Below, piece after piece: positions 34,886 through 43,623 of a DNA stretch of 64,000 nt (the stretch's first letter is position 1; the number at the start of each line of letters is the position of its first letter). The position numbers were made by a program, and so were the translations under genes. The notes under the pieces are model-generated. The model was not told the origin of the DNA, did not search any database, and saw nothing but the letters and a program-made list of their open reading frames with translations. The stretch covers positions 11,078 through 75,077 of the forward strand of contig JAEWGR010000130.1 of assembly GCA_023388195.1 (NCBI GenBank). Reading direction: 5' to 3'. Source of the stretch: Bacillota bacterium (GTDB lineage Bacteria; Bacillota; Negativicutes; Sporomusales; Sporomusaceae).

Positions 34886-34914
34886 AAACAAAAACCAGGT
34901 TTATAACCTGGTTT
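34886..34914 (-). terminator. HU gene terminator
   Basis: AAACCAGGTT/AACCTGGTTT hairpin followed by TTTTTGTTT on the minus strand, 25 bp after the HU stop. Confidence 0.85.
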
Positions 34915-34938
34915 GATGGTAGCCTGTCCATTGTGAAA

Positions 34939-35214
34939 TTAAGCGTTTACAGTATCTTTCAAGCCTTTGCCGGCTTTGAATACCGGGTTCTTTGAAGCGG
35001 GTATGGTAATTTCGTTGCCGGTTTGAGGATTACGGCCTTTGCGTTCTTCCCTGGTTTTTACTTCAAAAGTACCGAAGCCAATTATTTGTACTTTATCATC
35101 GTTGGCTAAAGCTTCTTCAATCGAGGCAAATACTGCATTGATAGCCTTCTCGGCATCTTTTTGAGTCATATCAGCCTTTTGAGCCACTGCTTTGACAAGG
35201 TCAGTTTTATTCAC
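34939..35214 (-). CDS. hup: HU family DNA-binding protein
   Basis: A 91-residue HU with N-terminal MNKTDLVKAVA, GFGTFEVKTREERKGRNPQTG in the beta-arm and the usual C-terminal KPVFKAGKGLK-like end. It compacts and bends DNA. GTG start with AGGGGGAG upstream. Position after mazG matches other Firmicutes. Confidence 0.95.
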   Translation of the reverse strand: MNKTDLVKAVAQKADMTQKDAEKAINAVFASIEEALANDDKVQIIGFGTFEVKTREERKGRNPQTGNEITIPASKNPVFKAGKGLKDTVNA

Positions 35215-35309
35215 AATCTTGCTCCCCCTAACATAAATCGATTACGATTAGCTTTATTCGCTACGCAACTTTTTATTCCTGCTGCAATAAAAAAATTTGG
35301 TAAAAAAAC

Positions 35310-36779
35310 TCATGACTTGGCTTCCTTGGCCTTGGCTTCATCCCACAAAGCATCAAGATCAGCTAAATTCACGTCTGCCCATTCCAGTTGCTGCTCTTTG
35401 ATACCAGCCTCAACATAGCCAAAGCGGCGCCTAAACTTATTGTTGGTACGATTCAGGGCAGTTTCGGGATCAATGCCCATAAACCGCGCCAAATTTACCA
35501 CCGTGAATAATACGTCCCCCAATTCATCCTCGCGGTTTTGGTCACCTTGTGGTGCCGGCAGGAGGACGGCTTCCCGGAGTTCGGCAAGTTCTTCAGCAAT
35601 CTTGTCCCATACCGGTCCGATTTCAGGCCAGTCAAAACCCACTTTGGCCGCTTTGGACTGCAGTTTATATGCAGTCATTAAGCTTGGCAGCCCCACTGGA
35701 ATACCGTCCAGTACCCCTGTTCGCTCACCCGCCTTTTCCCGTTTTTTAATTTGCTCCCAGTTAACAACAACTTCGGCCGCATCCCGGACTGTGATTGTCC
35801 CAAATACATGCGGATGACGGCGCACCATTTTTTCAGTGACATGGTCTACCACATCCTGCATGGTAAAACCACCACTCTCTTCGGCTACGCGGGCATGAAA
35901 AACAACTTGGAGCAATAAATCCCCCAGCTCTTCGCATAATTTGACACCATCAGCCAATTCTATGGCTTCAAGTACCTCATACACCTCTTCCACAAGGTAA
36001 CGGCGTAAACTGAGATGTGTCTGCTCAATATCCCAGACACAACCACCGGGCGCTCTGAGACGTGCCATCACATCAACAACCGGATCCAGAGAAAATACCT
36101 TGCTCCGCGCAGGACGGGGCGGCACATATACACTGGTAAGATGATCGATTTCAGGCAAGCGGTCAAGTTCAAACAGCATAATCCGGTGTATTTGCTCATC
36201 TGGCAGGCCGAGATTGCGTACCACCGTAACCTGATATTCATCACCATAATAGTCCATGAGTGCCAGTTTGGTATCTGATGCCACCTGGCGGCTATATACC
36301 TGGGTAACAATGAGACCTGTAACCAGATTAGGCGGCAAATCGGCCAGATCGGCAGCATCAATAATGGTAAGTCCGGTAATGGGATCAACACCCAGCCTTG
36401 TGTACAGCACTTCCAGAAAACTCATTGCCGGCACAATAGCAAGCTCTATACCTGCCGCTTTCGCCTGTGCAGTAATAAGCTCCACCGTTTTTTCGGCTAC
36501 CAGCGGACTGCCGGGTACAGCGTAGACGAGGTTCTCCCCTTGCGCCGCCCGGCCGACAACTTCAGTGGCTATCGCCTGATAAAGATCGGAAAAACTGTCC
36601 GCCTGCTCATACAAATGATCAAAACTGGTAAAAACAACACCACGCTGCTTAAGGACATCCACGCAAGGATGTTTAGCCGTGCGCAAGATAAGAGCATCTG
36701 TACCATTCAGCAGTTCCCAGGTTTCCAGTGTGAGGTGTTTAAAGCTTCCAGGCCCCAGCCCAGTAATAGTAATTCCCAT
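35310..36779 (-). CDS. mazG: Tetrapyrrole methylase-like / MazG nucleotide pyrophosphohydrolase fusion (YabN)
   Basis: A 489-residue fusion: SAM-dependent tetrapyrrole methylase-like domain (about 1-220; GLGPGSFKHLT) and a MazG part (about 225-485) with two EE..E-type helical metal motifs (VEEVYEVLEAI, LCEELGDLLLQVVFHA). It removes pyrophosphate from unwanted NTPs; the methylase domain substrate is unknown. Position between spoVB and HU matches B. subtilis yabN. It starts one base after spoVB ends. Confidence 0.92.
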   Translation of the reverse strand: MGITITGLGPGSFKHLTLETWELLNGTDALILRTAKHPCVDVLKQRGVVFTSFDHLYEQADSFSDLYQAIATEVVGRAAQGENLVYAVPGSPLVAEKTVELITAQAKAAGIELAIVPAMSFLEVLYTRLGVDPITGLTIIDAADLADLPPNLVTGLIVTQVYSRQVASDTKLALMDYYGDEYQVTVVRNLGLPDEQIHRIMLFELDRLPEIDHLTSVYVPPRPARSKVFSLDPVVDVMARLRAPGGCVWDIEQTHLSLRRYLVEEVYEVLEAIELADGVKLCEELGDLLLQVVFHARVAEESGGFTMQDVVDHVTEKMVRRHPHVFGTITVRDAAEVVVNWEQIKKREKAGERTGVLDGIPVGLPSLMTAYKLQSKAAKVGFDWPEIGPVWDKIAEELAELREAVLLPAPQGDQNREDELGDVLFTVVNLARFMGIDPETALNRTNNKFRRRFGYVEAGIKEQQLEWADVNLADLDALWDEAKAKEAKS

Positions 36780-36780
36780 T

Positions 36781-38391
36781 TTATCGCCTCAACAGTCGCA
36801 ATGTAGTCAAAATAGCAGCAATTTTTCCACCGATGCGGGGGATTTGTTCAATATCCCGGGCCTCAACCCCACCCACAAGCAGCAAAACGATGCCAAATAC
36901 AGTCCCCCCGGCAGCGATAGAGCCGATTGTAGCCAGTGAATTATGTAGTGTTTGACTCATAATCGCATCATAGGACAGGAGTACAACAACACCCATTACC
37001 CCGGATGAAACCACGGCTTTTAAGGTATCTTTAATGTCCAGGCTGAAACCAACGTACCTGTATACGAAAAACATATTTAACAATGCCGCCACACCAAAGT
37101 CAGCTACAGTAGCCCACGCCGCCCCCATAATGCCGAGAGAAGGCACTGCCGTCAAGACCCAGCTCATAACAATCTTGACAACAGCGGAAACAGCCATGTT
37201 AATTACCGGAATAGCGGTGTGACCAAGACCCTGTAGAACGCCAGTCGTTACCTGATGTATGCCAAGGAGAAAAATTCCTACCGACAAAATGGCGATTGAA
37301 ACACCGGCATTAGGAGTGCCATACAACATCAGCGAGATAGGGGTAGCCAGGAGGGCCATGCCCACAAAACTGGGAATTGTAATCAGATTGGATATCCGCA
37401 TGGCTGTCGCCGTCCGCTGGTAAATCCGCTGTTTGTTGCCAAGAGTATGCGCTTCCGATACCGCCGGCACCAGGCTGGCAGCCAGCGAAGCTGTCAGGAT
37501 TGTCGCCAGATTAACAAGCGGCACGGCCATACCGGTAAGATATCCGAACATTTCCGTAGCCTGCTCGACAGTATGGCCAGCCACTTCCAGCCGGGCCGGG
37601 ACAATCAGGAGATCGATATTAGATACAACCGGCAACATGATGTTGGCAAGCGACACCGGTAAAGCCAGTTTTACAATCCGGCCAATAATGCTCATGCTGG
37701 ACTCTTGCCTGATCTGTGGCTGATTTTCCATCTGATGTTTAAATCCCGGCTTATGGCGCCAGTAAAAGTACAGGAGCACCAAAAGCCCGGCCGCAGCCCC
37801 GGGACCGGCGCCAAAACTAGCACCGGCGGCAGCAAATTCGAGACCGCGCGGCAACAGGATATAAGCAAAGGCAATCATGGTTACAACCCGGATCAACTGT
37901 TCAAATATTTGGGAAACAGCTGTCGGTGTCATCATTTGCAGCCCCTGAAAGTAGCCGCGGTAACTCGATAACACAGTAACAAAGAAGATAGCCGGCGCTA
38001 ACGCGGCAATAGCATAATAGGCGCGGTGATCGCGGACAAAGTTATGTTCAATCAGCCAACCGGCACCATAATATAAGAGAAAGGTAAAAAACAGCCCGGT
38101 AACAGCCAAGACTGCCAAAGAAATGCGGAATACATGATTAGCTCCCCGGTAATCGCTGCGGGCAATCTTTTCGGCCACAATAATCGAAATGGCCACAGGG
38201 ATACCCGCGGATGAGACGCTGAGTGCCAATAAATAAATTGGATAAGCCATCTGATAAAGGCCTACCCCTTCGCCACCAAGCAGGCGAGATAACAAAATCC
38301 GGTTGACTGATCCGATAATTTTTACAACAATACCGGCCACCGTCAGAATAAATGCGCCTTTTAAAAATGTATCTTTACTCAAACGAGTCAT
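36781..38391 (-). CDS. spoVB: Stage V sporulation protein B-like flippase
   Basis: A 536-residue MOP-superfamily protein with about 14 membrane segments, opening with LSRLLGGEGVGLYQMAYPIYLLA-type residues. In this position B. subtilis has yabM (murJ-like); SpoVB relatives move lipid-linked peptidoglycan or polysaccharide precursors and are needed for cortex synthesis. It is followed directly by mazG. Assignment to SpoVB rather than another MurJ-type flippase is by similarity and context. Confidence 0.85.
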   Translation of the reverse strand: MTRLSKDTFLKGAFILTVAGIVVKIIGSVNRILLSRLLGGEGVGLYQMAYPIYLLALSVSSAGIPVAISIIVAEKIARSDYRGANHVFRISLAVLAVTGLFFTFLLYYGAGWLIEHNFVRDHRAYYAIAALAPAIFFVTVLSSYRGYFQGLQMMTPTAVSQIFEQLIRVVTMIAFAYILLPRGLEFAAAGASFGAGPGAAAGLLVLLYFYWRHKPGFKHQMENQPQIRQESSMSIIGRIVKLALPVSLANIMLPVVSNIDLLIVPARLEVAGHTVEQATEMFGYLTGMAVPLVNLATILTASLAASLVPAVSEAHTLGNKQRIYQRTATAMRISNLITIPSFVGMALLATPISLMLYGTPNAGVSIAILSVGIFLLGIHQVTTGVLQGLGHTAIPVINMAVSAVVKIVMSWVLTAVPSLGIMGAAWATVADFGVAALLNMFFVYRYVGFSLDIKDTLKAVVSSGVMGVVVLLSYDAIMSQTLHNSLATIGSIAAGGTVFGIVLLLVGGVEARDIEQIPRIGGKIAAILTTLRLLRR

Positions 38392-38569
38392 TCCTCTCCA
38401 AAATTTGGCCTGGTTTAGCCACTTTTACTATTATAACAAAATCTTACCAGCAATAAAACACATATGTATAGCGGATAATTTAATTTACCTATAATTGCAG
38501 TATATCAGGTTAACATCGGTGCCGGCGCTGGTGCTTTCTTTATAATTAATATCCTGTACAGTAATATAA

Positions 38570-38609
38570 AAGTAGCGAACTTAACAGTAATTGTTAGTGT
38601 CCGCTACTT
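38570..38609 (-). terminator. spoVT terminator
   Basis: AAGTAGCG/CGCTACTT stem with a larger loop, followed by TTTTATATT on the minus strand, 25 bp after the spoVT stop. Confidence 0.65.
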
Positions 38610-38634
38610 GCCGTTTACTCTGCTGTGTAAGATG

Positions 38635-39201
38635 TTATTGAGACATTTGTTTGGCCAGGAATCCTGCTGCTGTTTCGGCTAGCTTAACCTCCATATCAGC
38701 CATTTGAGCTCCAGGCTCTTTGGAACAGATAATAACAGCACCGATTGCATCGCCTTCGACGATAATAGGGGCAATAACTTCAGAAGTAAATTTACAGGTC
38801 TCATCATCCTCGCATTGAGAGGCGCAACCTTTGCAATGCTTATATTCACCTGGATTGCTGATCAGAGCCGTTTTGCGCTCTTCCATAACTTTTTCAACAG
38901 CCGGGCCAAGAGGTTTGCTTAAGAACTCCTTCTTTGAGGCCCCAGCCACCGCTACTACATTGTCGCGGTCAGCGATCAGAACAATATGTCCTATGGCTTC
39001 AAACAACGAGTCTGCATATTCTTTAGCAAAGTCCCCCAGTTCACCTACGGGAGAGTATTTCTTGAGTATTACTTCACCCTCACGATCTACATATATCTCC
39101 AGTGGATCCCCTTCACGGATTCTGAGAGTCCGTCTGATTTCTTTCGGTATTACAACTCGCCCTAAATCATCAATTCTACGTACAATTCCGGTTGCTTTCA
39201 C
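38635..39201 (-). CDS. spoVT: Stage V sporulation protein T
   Basis: A 188-residue forespore transcription factor: AbrB-type swapped-hairpin DNA-binding domain (ATGIVRRIDDLGRVVIPKEI near the start) and a C-terminal GAF-like domain. It adjusts sigma-G-dependent gene expression. The GTG at 39201 has AAGGGGG six bases upstream and gives the family N-terminus; the frame to 39231 is unsupported. A GAATG, 17, AGTAATA sequence upstream is only a weak sigma-G-like match. Confidence 0.94.
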   Translation of the reverse strand: MKATGIVRRIDDLGRVVIPKEIRRTLRIREGDPLEIYVDREGEVILKKYSPVGELGDFAKEYADSLFEAIGHIVLIADRDNVVAVAGASKKEFLSKPLGPAVEKVMEERKTALISNPGEYKHCKGCASQCEDDETCKFTSEVIAPIIVEGDAIGAVIICSKEPGAQMADMEVKLAETAAGFLAKQMSQ

Positions 39202-39389
39202 CAGTATCCCCCTTTCTACAGCTTTAGCCAAGCTTAGCTAGATTGACCTACTAACATTTTCGAAGTCAGTTTTAAATAGCGAATACATCAGGTATTACTG
39301 TAAGCAATAGCCTAATCATTCATTGATAGTAGTATATATCCAGCAAGTTCGTTTTATTCATTTTTCTGGCTATACTGCGAAGGTTTAGG

Positions 39390-42300
39390 TTAACATTTTT
39401 CCATACCTGTCAATACAAGAAATAATTTGGTTAAGGCGTCGATGAGCGGCAGCGTGAGCCGCGGGGTCGCCAGCCGCATCGTCTCCGGCGGCCCGGGAAC
39501 GAAGGCAAGTTTACCGGGAAAAAGATTTTTAGCATTCATTAAACCGCCGTCAGCAACATCCGGCCTATCGTTGAAAATAATCTCTACCCGTCCGGCCCGT
39601 TCGGAAATTGAGCGGACGCCAAGGCGGCGGGCCAGATTTTTGATACGGGCCACACCCAGAAGATTAGTTACCGGTACTGGCGGTTCACCAAACCGGTCGA
39701 CCAGTTCATCAATCAGTTCAGTTAGATGCTCTTCCTGGCGTACAGCGGCAATTCGCTGGTATATCTCAATTTTATGCATGGCATCACTAATATAGTCGCC
39801 TGTAAGATAGGCATCAATATTCAGTTCGATAGTTGGTTCAGGAATTGGCAAAACCGGATTTCCTGTTTTCAATTCCCCAACTGCTTCGTCCAGCAGGCGG
39901 CAGTACATTTCAAACCCGACACTGACTATATGGCCGTGTTGTTCCCGGCCTAAAAGATTGCCGGCCCCTCTGATTTCAAGATCACGCATGGCAATCTTAA
40001 AGCCTGAGCCCAGCTCAGCAAATTCTTTGATGGCCTGCAGCCTCTTTTCAGCCACCTCGGTAAGAACTTTATCGCGCCGGTAAGTAAAATAAGCATACGC
40101 CATACGATGAGAACGGCCAACCCGCCCGCGCATCTGATATAACTGGGAAAGACCAAAATGATCGGCATCATAGACAATAATTGTATTGGCATTCGGAACG
40201 TCCAGGCCGTTTTCAATGATACTTGTGCAAATAAGCACCTCGTCCCGGTTTTCATAAAAATCGAGCATTACCTGCTCTAACAGTTCTTCCGGCATTTGGC
40301 CGTGACCTGTTTTTATCGTAGCGTCCGGCAAAATCTCGGTTAGACGCTGGCGTACCTTATCAATCGTCTGTACCCGGTTATAAACGAAGTACACCTGCCC
40401 ACCGCGTTTTAACTCACGCACGATAGCCTCACGGATAATTTCTTCATTATATTCCACTACATAGCTTTGCACCGGAAACCGGTCCTCCGGCGGTGTCTCA
40501 ATAATACTCATGTCACGTGCCCCTACCAGTGACATATGCAAAGTACGCGGAATTGGCGTGGCACTTAAAGTAAGTACATCAAGATTTGCCCGCAGTCTTT
40601 TCATTTTCTCTTTTTGGGCCACCCCAAACCGTTGTTCTTCATCAACAATCAACAGACCGAGATCTTTAAATACCACATCGGCCTGCAGAATGCGATGAGT
40701 GCCGATAAGCACATCTACCTGGCCAAGGGCCAGCTTCTGCAAGGTTGCTTTTTGCTCCCGGGCACTGCGAAACCGGCTGACAACATCTACAACCGGACCA
40801 AAACCGGCAAACCGCGCACTGAATGTCTGATAGTGCTGCTGTGCGAGAACCGTCGTTGGTACCAGGACCGCCACCTGCTTGCCCCCCATGACGGCTTTAA
40901 AAGCGGCACGAATGGCGACCTCCGTTTTACCAAAACCAACATCACCGCATAACAGCCGGTCCATGGGGCGTGGTTCTTCCATATCATGAGTAACTTCAGT
41001 AATGGCTTGCAGTTGATCCGGTGTTTCCTCATAAGGAAAAGCATCCTCGAACTCCCGCTGCCAGGGAGTATCCGGACCAAAAGCGTGACCTACCTGCAGT
41101 TGGCGCTGGGCATACAGTTCGATCAGCTCTTTGGCCATATCGGCCACAGCCGCCTTGGCCCTGGTCTTTACTTTAAGCCAGTCGCTGCCGCCCATTTTGC
41201 TCAGTCGGGGCACTTCCCCCTCAGCACCAATATATTTTTGCAGCAGGCCTACCTGGTCTGTTGGCACATACAGTTTATCATCACCGGCATAGCGGATATG
41301 GAGATAATCTTTATGAACACCGCCAACCTCCAGGGTTTCAACGCCAACATATTTACCGATACCATGATTAACATGAACAACATAATCGCCTAGATTAATG
41401 TCCCGAAAGTAAGTAATCTGCTGGTCTTTCCCAACCCGGGGCCGCCGTTTCTTCTTCTGGCGGCCAAAAATGTCCAGTTCAGTCAAGACGACCAGTCTGG
41501 CCTGAGGCAATTCAAAGCCGCCTGACAAAGTGCCTGTTGATACGACAACAGCCCCCGGAATCAGCGGCATATGCCCCTCCTGGGCCATGACTGCCGTAAT
41601 CCCTTCTTCGGCCAGATGCTGTTGAATATTGGCTGCCTTATCATGGCTGGGCATAAATAAAATAATATTTTGTTTTTTATCCTGCCAGTTTTTAATTTCA
41701 GCAATCACCATGTCCAGTTGACGATGGAACGGCGCAATACCTTTAGCCGTAATACTGATCACTGAGGCAGGCTGAGTTGCGGGTATTTTCTGCAACAGCA
41801 GGGACAAATAGACAACCGTGTAGGCCTGGCAGGCCGCAGTTAGCTCAGACCAGCTAAAAACCCGGCGTTTTATATCCGGGTTCTCTTTCACTATTTTGGT
41901 CATCTGCTCTCTGATCCGTGCCGGTTCATCAAGCACAAGGCAGGCACTGGCCGGAAGATAGGACACAAATACCGCCGGCTTGCCGCTGTGCTCGGGCTCA
42001 GTCAGGGGCATAATATCGGCTAAGTCCAGATCGGTTACCGAACGCTGGCTGGCCGGATCAAACTCACGCAGTGAATCAACATCATCACCAAACAACTCTA
42101 ACCGGAGCGGCAGGCTCCGGTTAACAGCAAAAATATCAACAATGCCACCGCGAATACTGAATTGACCGGGACTATCCACCTGGTCAACCCGTTCATAACC
42201 AAAATCGACCAGCGAACCAATCAGATTCTCGCGGCTTATTATACCGCCGTTCTGAATCGTAATCCGACTGTTCAGAAATTCTTGTTTTGGCAAAACCCGC

Positions 42301-42695
42301 TGCATCGCGGCTTCAGCAGTTGCCAAAACAATAATTTTCTCACCCCTCACCATCCGGCTCAAAACGTCCATACGCCGGGAAGCCAGTTCGACGCTCTTGG
42401 CAGCGGCCGCAAAAGTAATCAGATCAATCGCCGGCAATTCCAATACCGGCACCTGGGGCAACAGGGCCGCAAAATCGGTTCTCAGCAGTTCAACTGCCTC
42501 GTGACTGGCAGTGATAATAATGGTTGGCCGGGGCGCTGCCTGAAAGGCAGCCGCCATAAGTACGCTTTTTTGCGCGCCTGTCACACCATAAATGACACTC
42601 TGAACACCGACTGCCCCGAAAGCAGCTTGCGCTGCCATGAGCTGCTTATCTTCATGAAAAGCAGCAAACAGCGTCAATATTGTTTTCTCTCCCAT
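39390..42695 (-). CDS. mfd: Transcription-repair coupling factor Mfd
   Basis: A 1101-residue helicase that removes stalled RNA polymerase and recruits UvrA. The UvrB-like N-terminal part, the RNA polymerase-interaction domain (about 430-500), the RecG-like translocase with Walker A GDVGFGKTEVA and DEEQRFG, and the C-terminal D7 domain are all present. Length is standard. It follows fin as in Bacillus. Confidence 0.96.
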   Translation of the reverse strand: MGEKTILTLFAAFHEDKQLMAAQAAFGAVGVQSVIYGVTGAQKSVLMAAAFQAAPRPTIIITASHEAVELLRTDFAALLPQVPVLELPAIDLITFAAAAKSVELASRRMDVLSRMVRGEKIIVLATAEAAMQRVLPKQEFLNSRITIQNGGIISRENLIGSLVDFGYERVDQVDSPGQFSIRGGIVDIFAVNRSLPLRLELFGDDVDSLREFDPASQRSVTDLDLADIMPLTEPEHSGKPAVFVSYLPASACLVLDEPARIREQMTKIVKENPDIKRRVFSWSELTAACQAYTVVYLSLLLQKIPATQPASVISITAKGIAPFHRQLDMVIAEIKNWQDKKQNIILFMPSHDKAANIQQHLAEEGITAVMAQEGHMPLIPGAVVVSTGTLSGGFELPQARLVVLTELDIFGRQKKKRRPRVGKDQQITYFRDINLGDYVVHVNHGIGKYVGVETLEVGGVHKDYLHIRYAGDDKLYVPTDQVGLLQKYIGAEGEVPRLSKMGGSDWLKVKTRAKAAVADMAKELIELYAQRQLQVGHAFGPDTPWQREFEDAFPYEETPDQLQAITEVTHDMEEPRPMDRLLCGDVGFGKTEVAIRAAFKAVMGGKQVAVLVPTTVLAQQHYQTFSARFAGFGPVVDVVSRFRSAREQKATLQKLALGQVDVLIGTHRILQADVVFKDLGLLIVDEEQRFGVAQKEKMKRLRANLDVLTLSATPIPRTLHMSLVGARDMSIIETPPEDRFPVQSYVVEYNEEIIREAIVRELKRGGQVYFVYNRVQTIDKVRQRLTEILPDATIKTGHGQMPEELLEQVMLDFYENRDEVLICTSIIENGLDVPNANTIIVYDADHFGLSQLYQMRGRVGRSHRMAYAYFTYRRDKVLTEVAEKRLQAIKEFAELGSGFKIAMRDLEIRGAGNLLGREQHGHIVSVGFEMYCRLLDEAVGELKTGNPVLPIPEPTIELNIDAYLTGDYISDAMHKIEIYQRIAAVRQEEHLTELIDELVDRFGEPPVPVTNLLGVARIKNLARRLGVRSISERAGRVEIIFNDRPDVADGGLMNAKNLFPGKLAFVPGPPETMRLATPRLTLPLIDALTKLFLVLTGMEKC

Positions 42696-42720
42696 ATATA
42701 CCTCTCAATAGTTACAGGTA

Positions 42721-42756
42721 GTACCAAAAGGGCTTTAGCCTAGGCTAAAGCCCTTT
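42721..42756 (-). terminator. fin terminator
   Basis: A 14-bp perfect AAAGGGCTTTAGCC stem with a two-base loop and TTTTGG after it, between fin and mfd on the minus strand. Confidence 0.85.
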
Positions 42757-42777
42757 ATTATATATGCTTACAAATTT

Positions 42778-43026
42778 TCAGTGAATATAGCCTTTGTTGA
42801 TAGCAGGCATCCCCAATGCAACATGATCATCAATTCCCATTGAAGTTATACAAAAATCACATAATGACTTAACATGGACAGTATTTTGCTCCACGTCAGT
42901 TTTAATTATATCTTGGCGCTCCTGAGCAGTCAAGCAGTCAAAACCAAACTTAACTTCATCAATTTGGTCTACTTCTAATGTATCGATATGGTCACCACAA
43001 TATTCACAAGTATAGAAAATTTTCAT
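42778..43026 (-). CDS. fin: Anti-sigma-F factor Fin (YabK)
   Basis: An 82-residue protein with two zinc-binding pairs, CEYC near residue 7 and CDFC near residue 56, and the family phrase FGFDCLTAQERQDII. Fin helps switch the forespore from sigma-F to sigma-G by antagonising sigma-F. Position before mfd is conserved. AGAGGG ribosome site. It lies 14 bp after the PrsW-like gene and probably shares its sigma-F promoter. Confidence 0.93.
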   Translation of the reverse strand: MKIFYTCEYCGDHIDTLEVDQIDEVKFGFDCLTAQERQDIIKTDVEQNTVHVKSLCDFCITSMGIDDHVALGMPAINKGYIH

Positions 43027-43040
43027 TGACTATCCCTCTT

Positions 43041-43442
43041 TCATATGTTTTTGTCTGCTTTATTAGCCAGTATTCTGACCACAATTACGTTGTACGTCAC
43101 ATGTATTGTGGAGCCTGCAGCCAACCCAAGCCACACACTGCCTGTCTTACTCAGGACACCGGCCGTGACGGCCCCAAAAAAACTATGCCCCACAATACTC
43201 AGGAGCGGGGCGGTTAGATGTCTGCTCTCATCCTGAACCCAGTCATAAATAGCCTCGATGACTCCAAAGAGCGCATGCACCGGAATAATTGCAGCTCCCA
43301 GATAGTAGGCAAACAGTGTTTTTGCCGCTTCTTCAGTAACCGGCCCCAGACTGATAACAGTTACCGGCCCGATATACCGCATAAACAGCCTGTTTACGAG
43401 AAAACTCAGACAAGCCATTAAGGCGGCAATTACATATTCCAT
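43041..43442 (-). CDS. Short PrsW-like membrane protein
   Basis: A 133-residue protein with about four membrane segments. PrsW-type metalloprotease motifs are visible: TEEAAK, GVIEAIYD, GHSFFGAVTAG and THVTYN. PrsW (site-1 type intramembrane protease) cleaves anti-sigma factors in B. subtilis; this version is shorter. It precedes fin by 14 bp under a sigma-F-type promoter, where B. subtilis has spoVC (pth). A protease role is likely but not proven; it could also be a CAAX-like non-protease relative. Confidence 0.7.
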   Translation of the reverse strand: MEYVIAALMACLSFLVNRLFMRYIGPVTVISLGPVTEEAAKTLFAYYLGAAIIPVHALFGVIEAIYDWVQDESRHLTAPLLSIVGHSFFGAVTAGVLSKTGSVWLGLAAGSTIHVTYNVIVVRILANKADKNI

Positions 43443-43481
43443 AACGTATCCTCACAAATCCGGCAGTTTGAGTGGTACAAT

Positions 43482-43512
43482 TATTATTCCCCGATTGGCT
43501 AGGCCTGTATAC
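43482..43512 (-). promoter_or_regulatory. Sigma-F-type promoter of the PrsW-like-fin operon
   Basis: Minus strand reads GTATA (43512-43508), 16-bp spacer, GGGAATAATA (43491-43482). It fits the sigma-F consensus GYATA, 16, GGNNANAHTR at every fixed position. Transcript start would be about 33 bp before the ATG. Confidence 0.65.
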
Positions 43513-43623
43513 CGCACCTGTTTTTACGGTATTTTTTGCTTCCCAGACAATAAAAGACAGGAAAACACTTCCTATATAGCGAATTTATAAAAAATATTTG
43601 ACTATAAAATTGGAGGGATCATT

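Noticed and set aside
38500..38512. Single TTAACA motifs, e.g. before spoVB and at the mfd stop
   Set aside because: No second copy at 11-bp spacing and no phosphate-related gene; isolated hexamers are expected by chance.
39202..39389. Sigma-G promoter for spoVT
   Set aside because: The best candidate (GAATG, 17, AGTAATA) misses the first two bases of the -10; too weak to list as a site.
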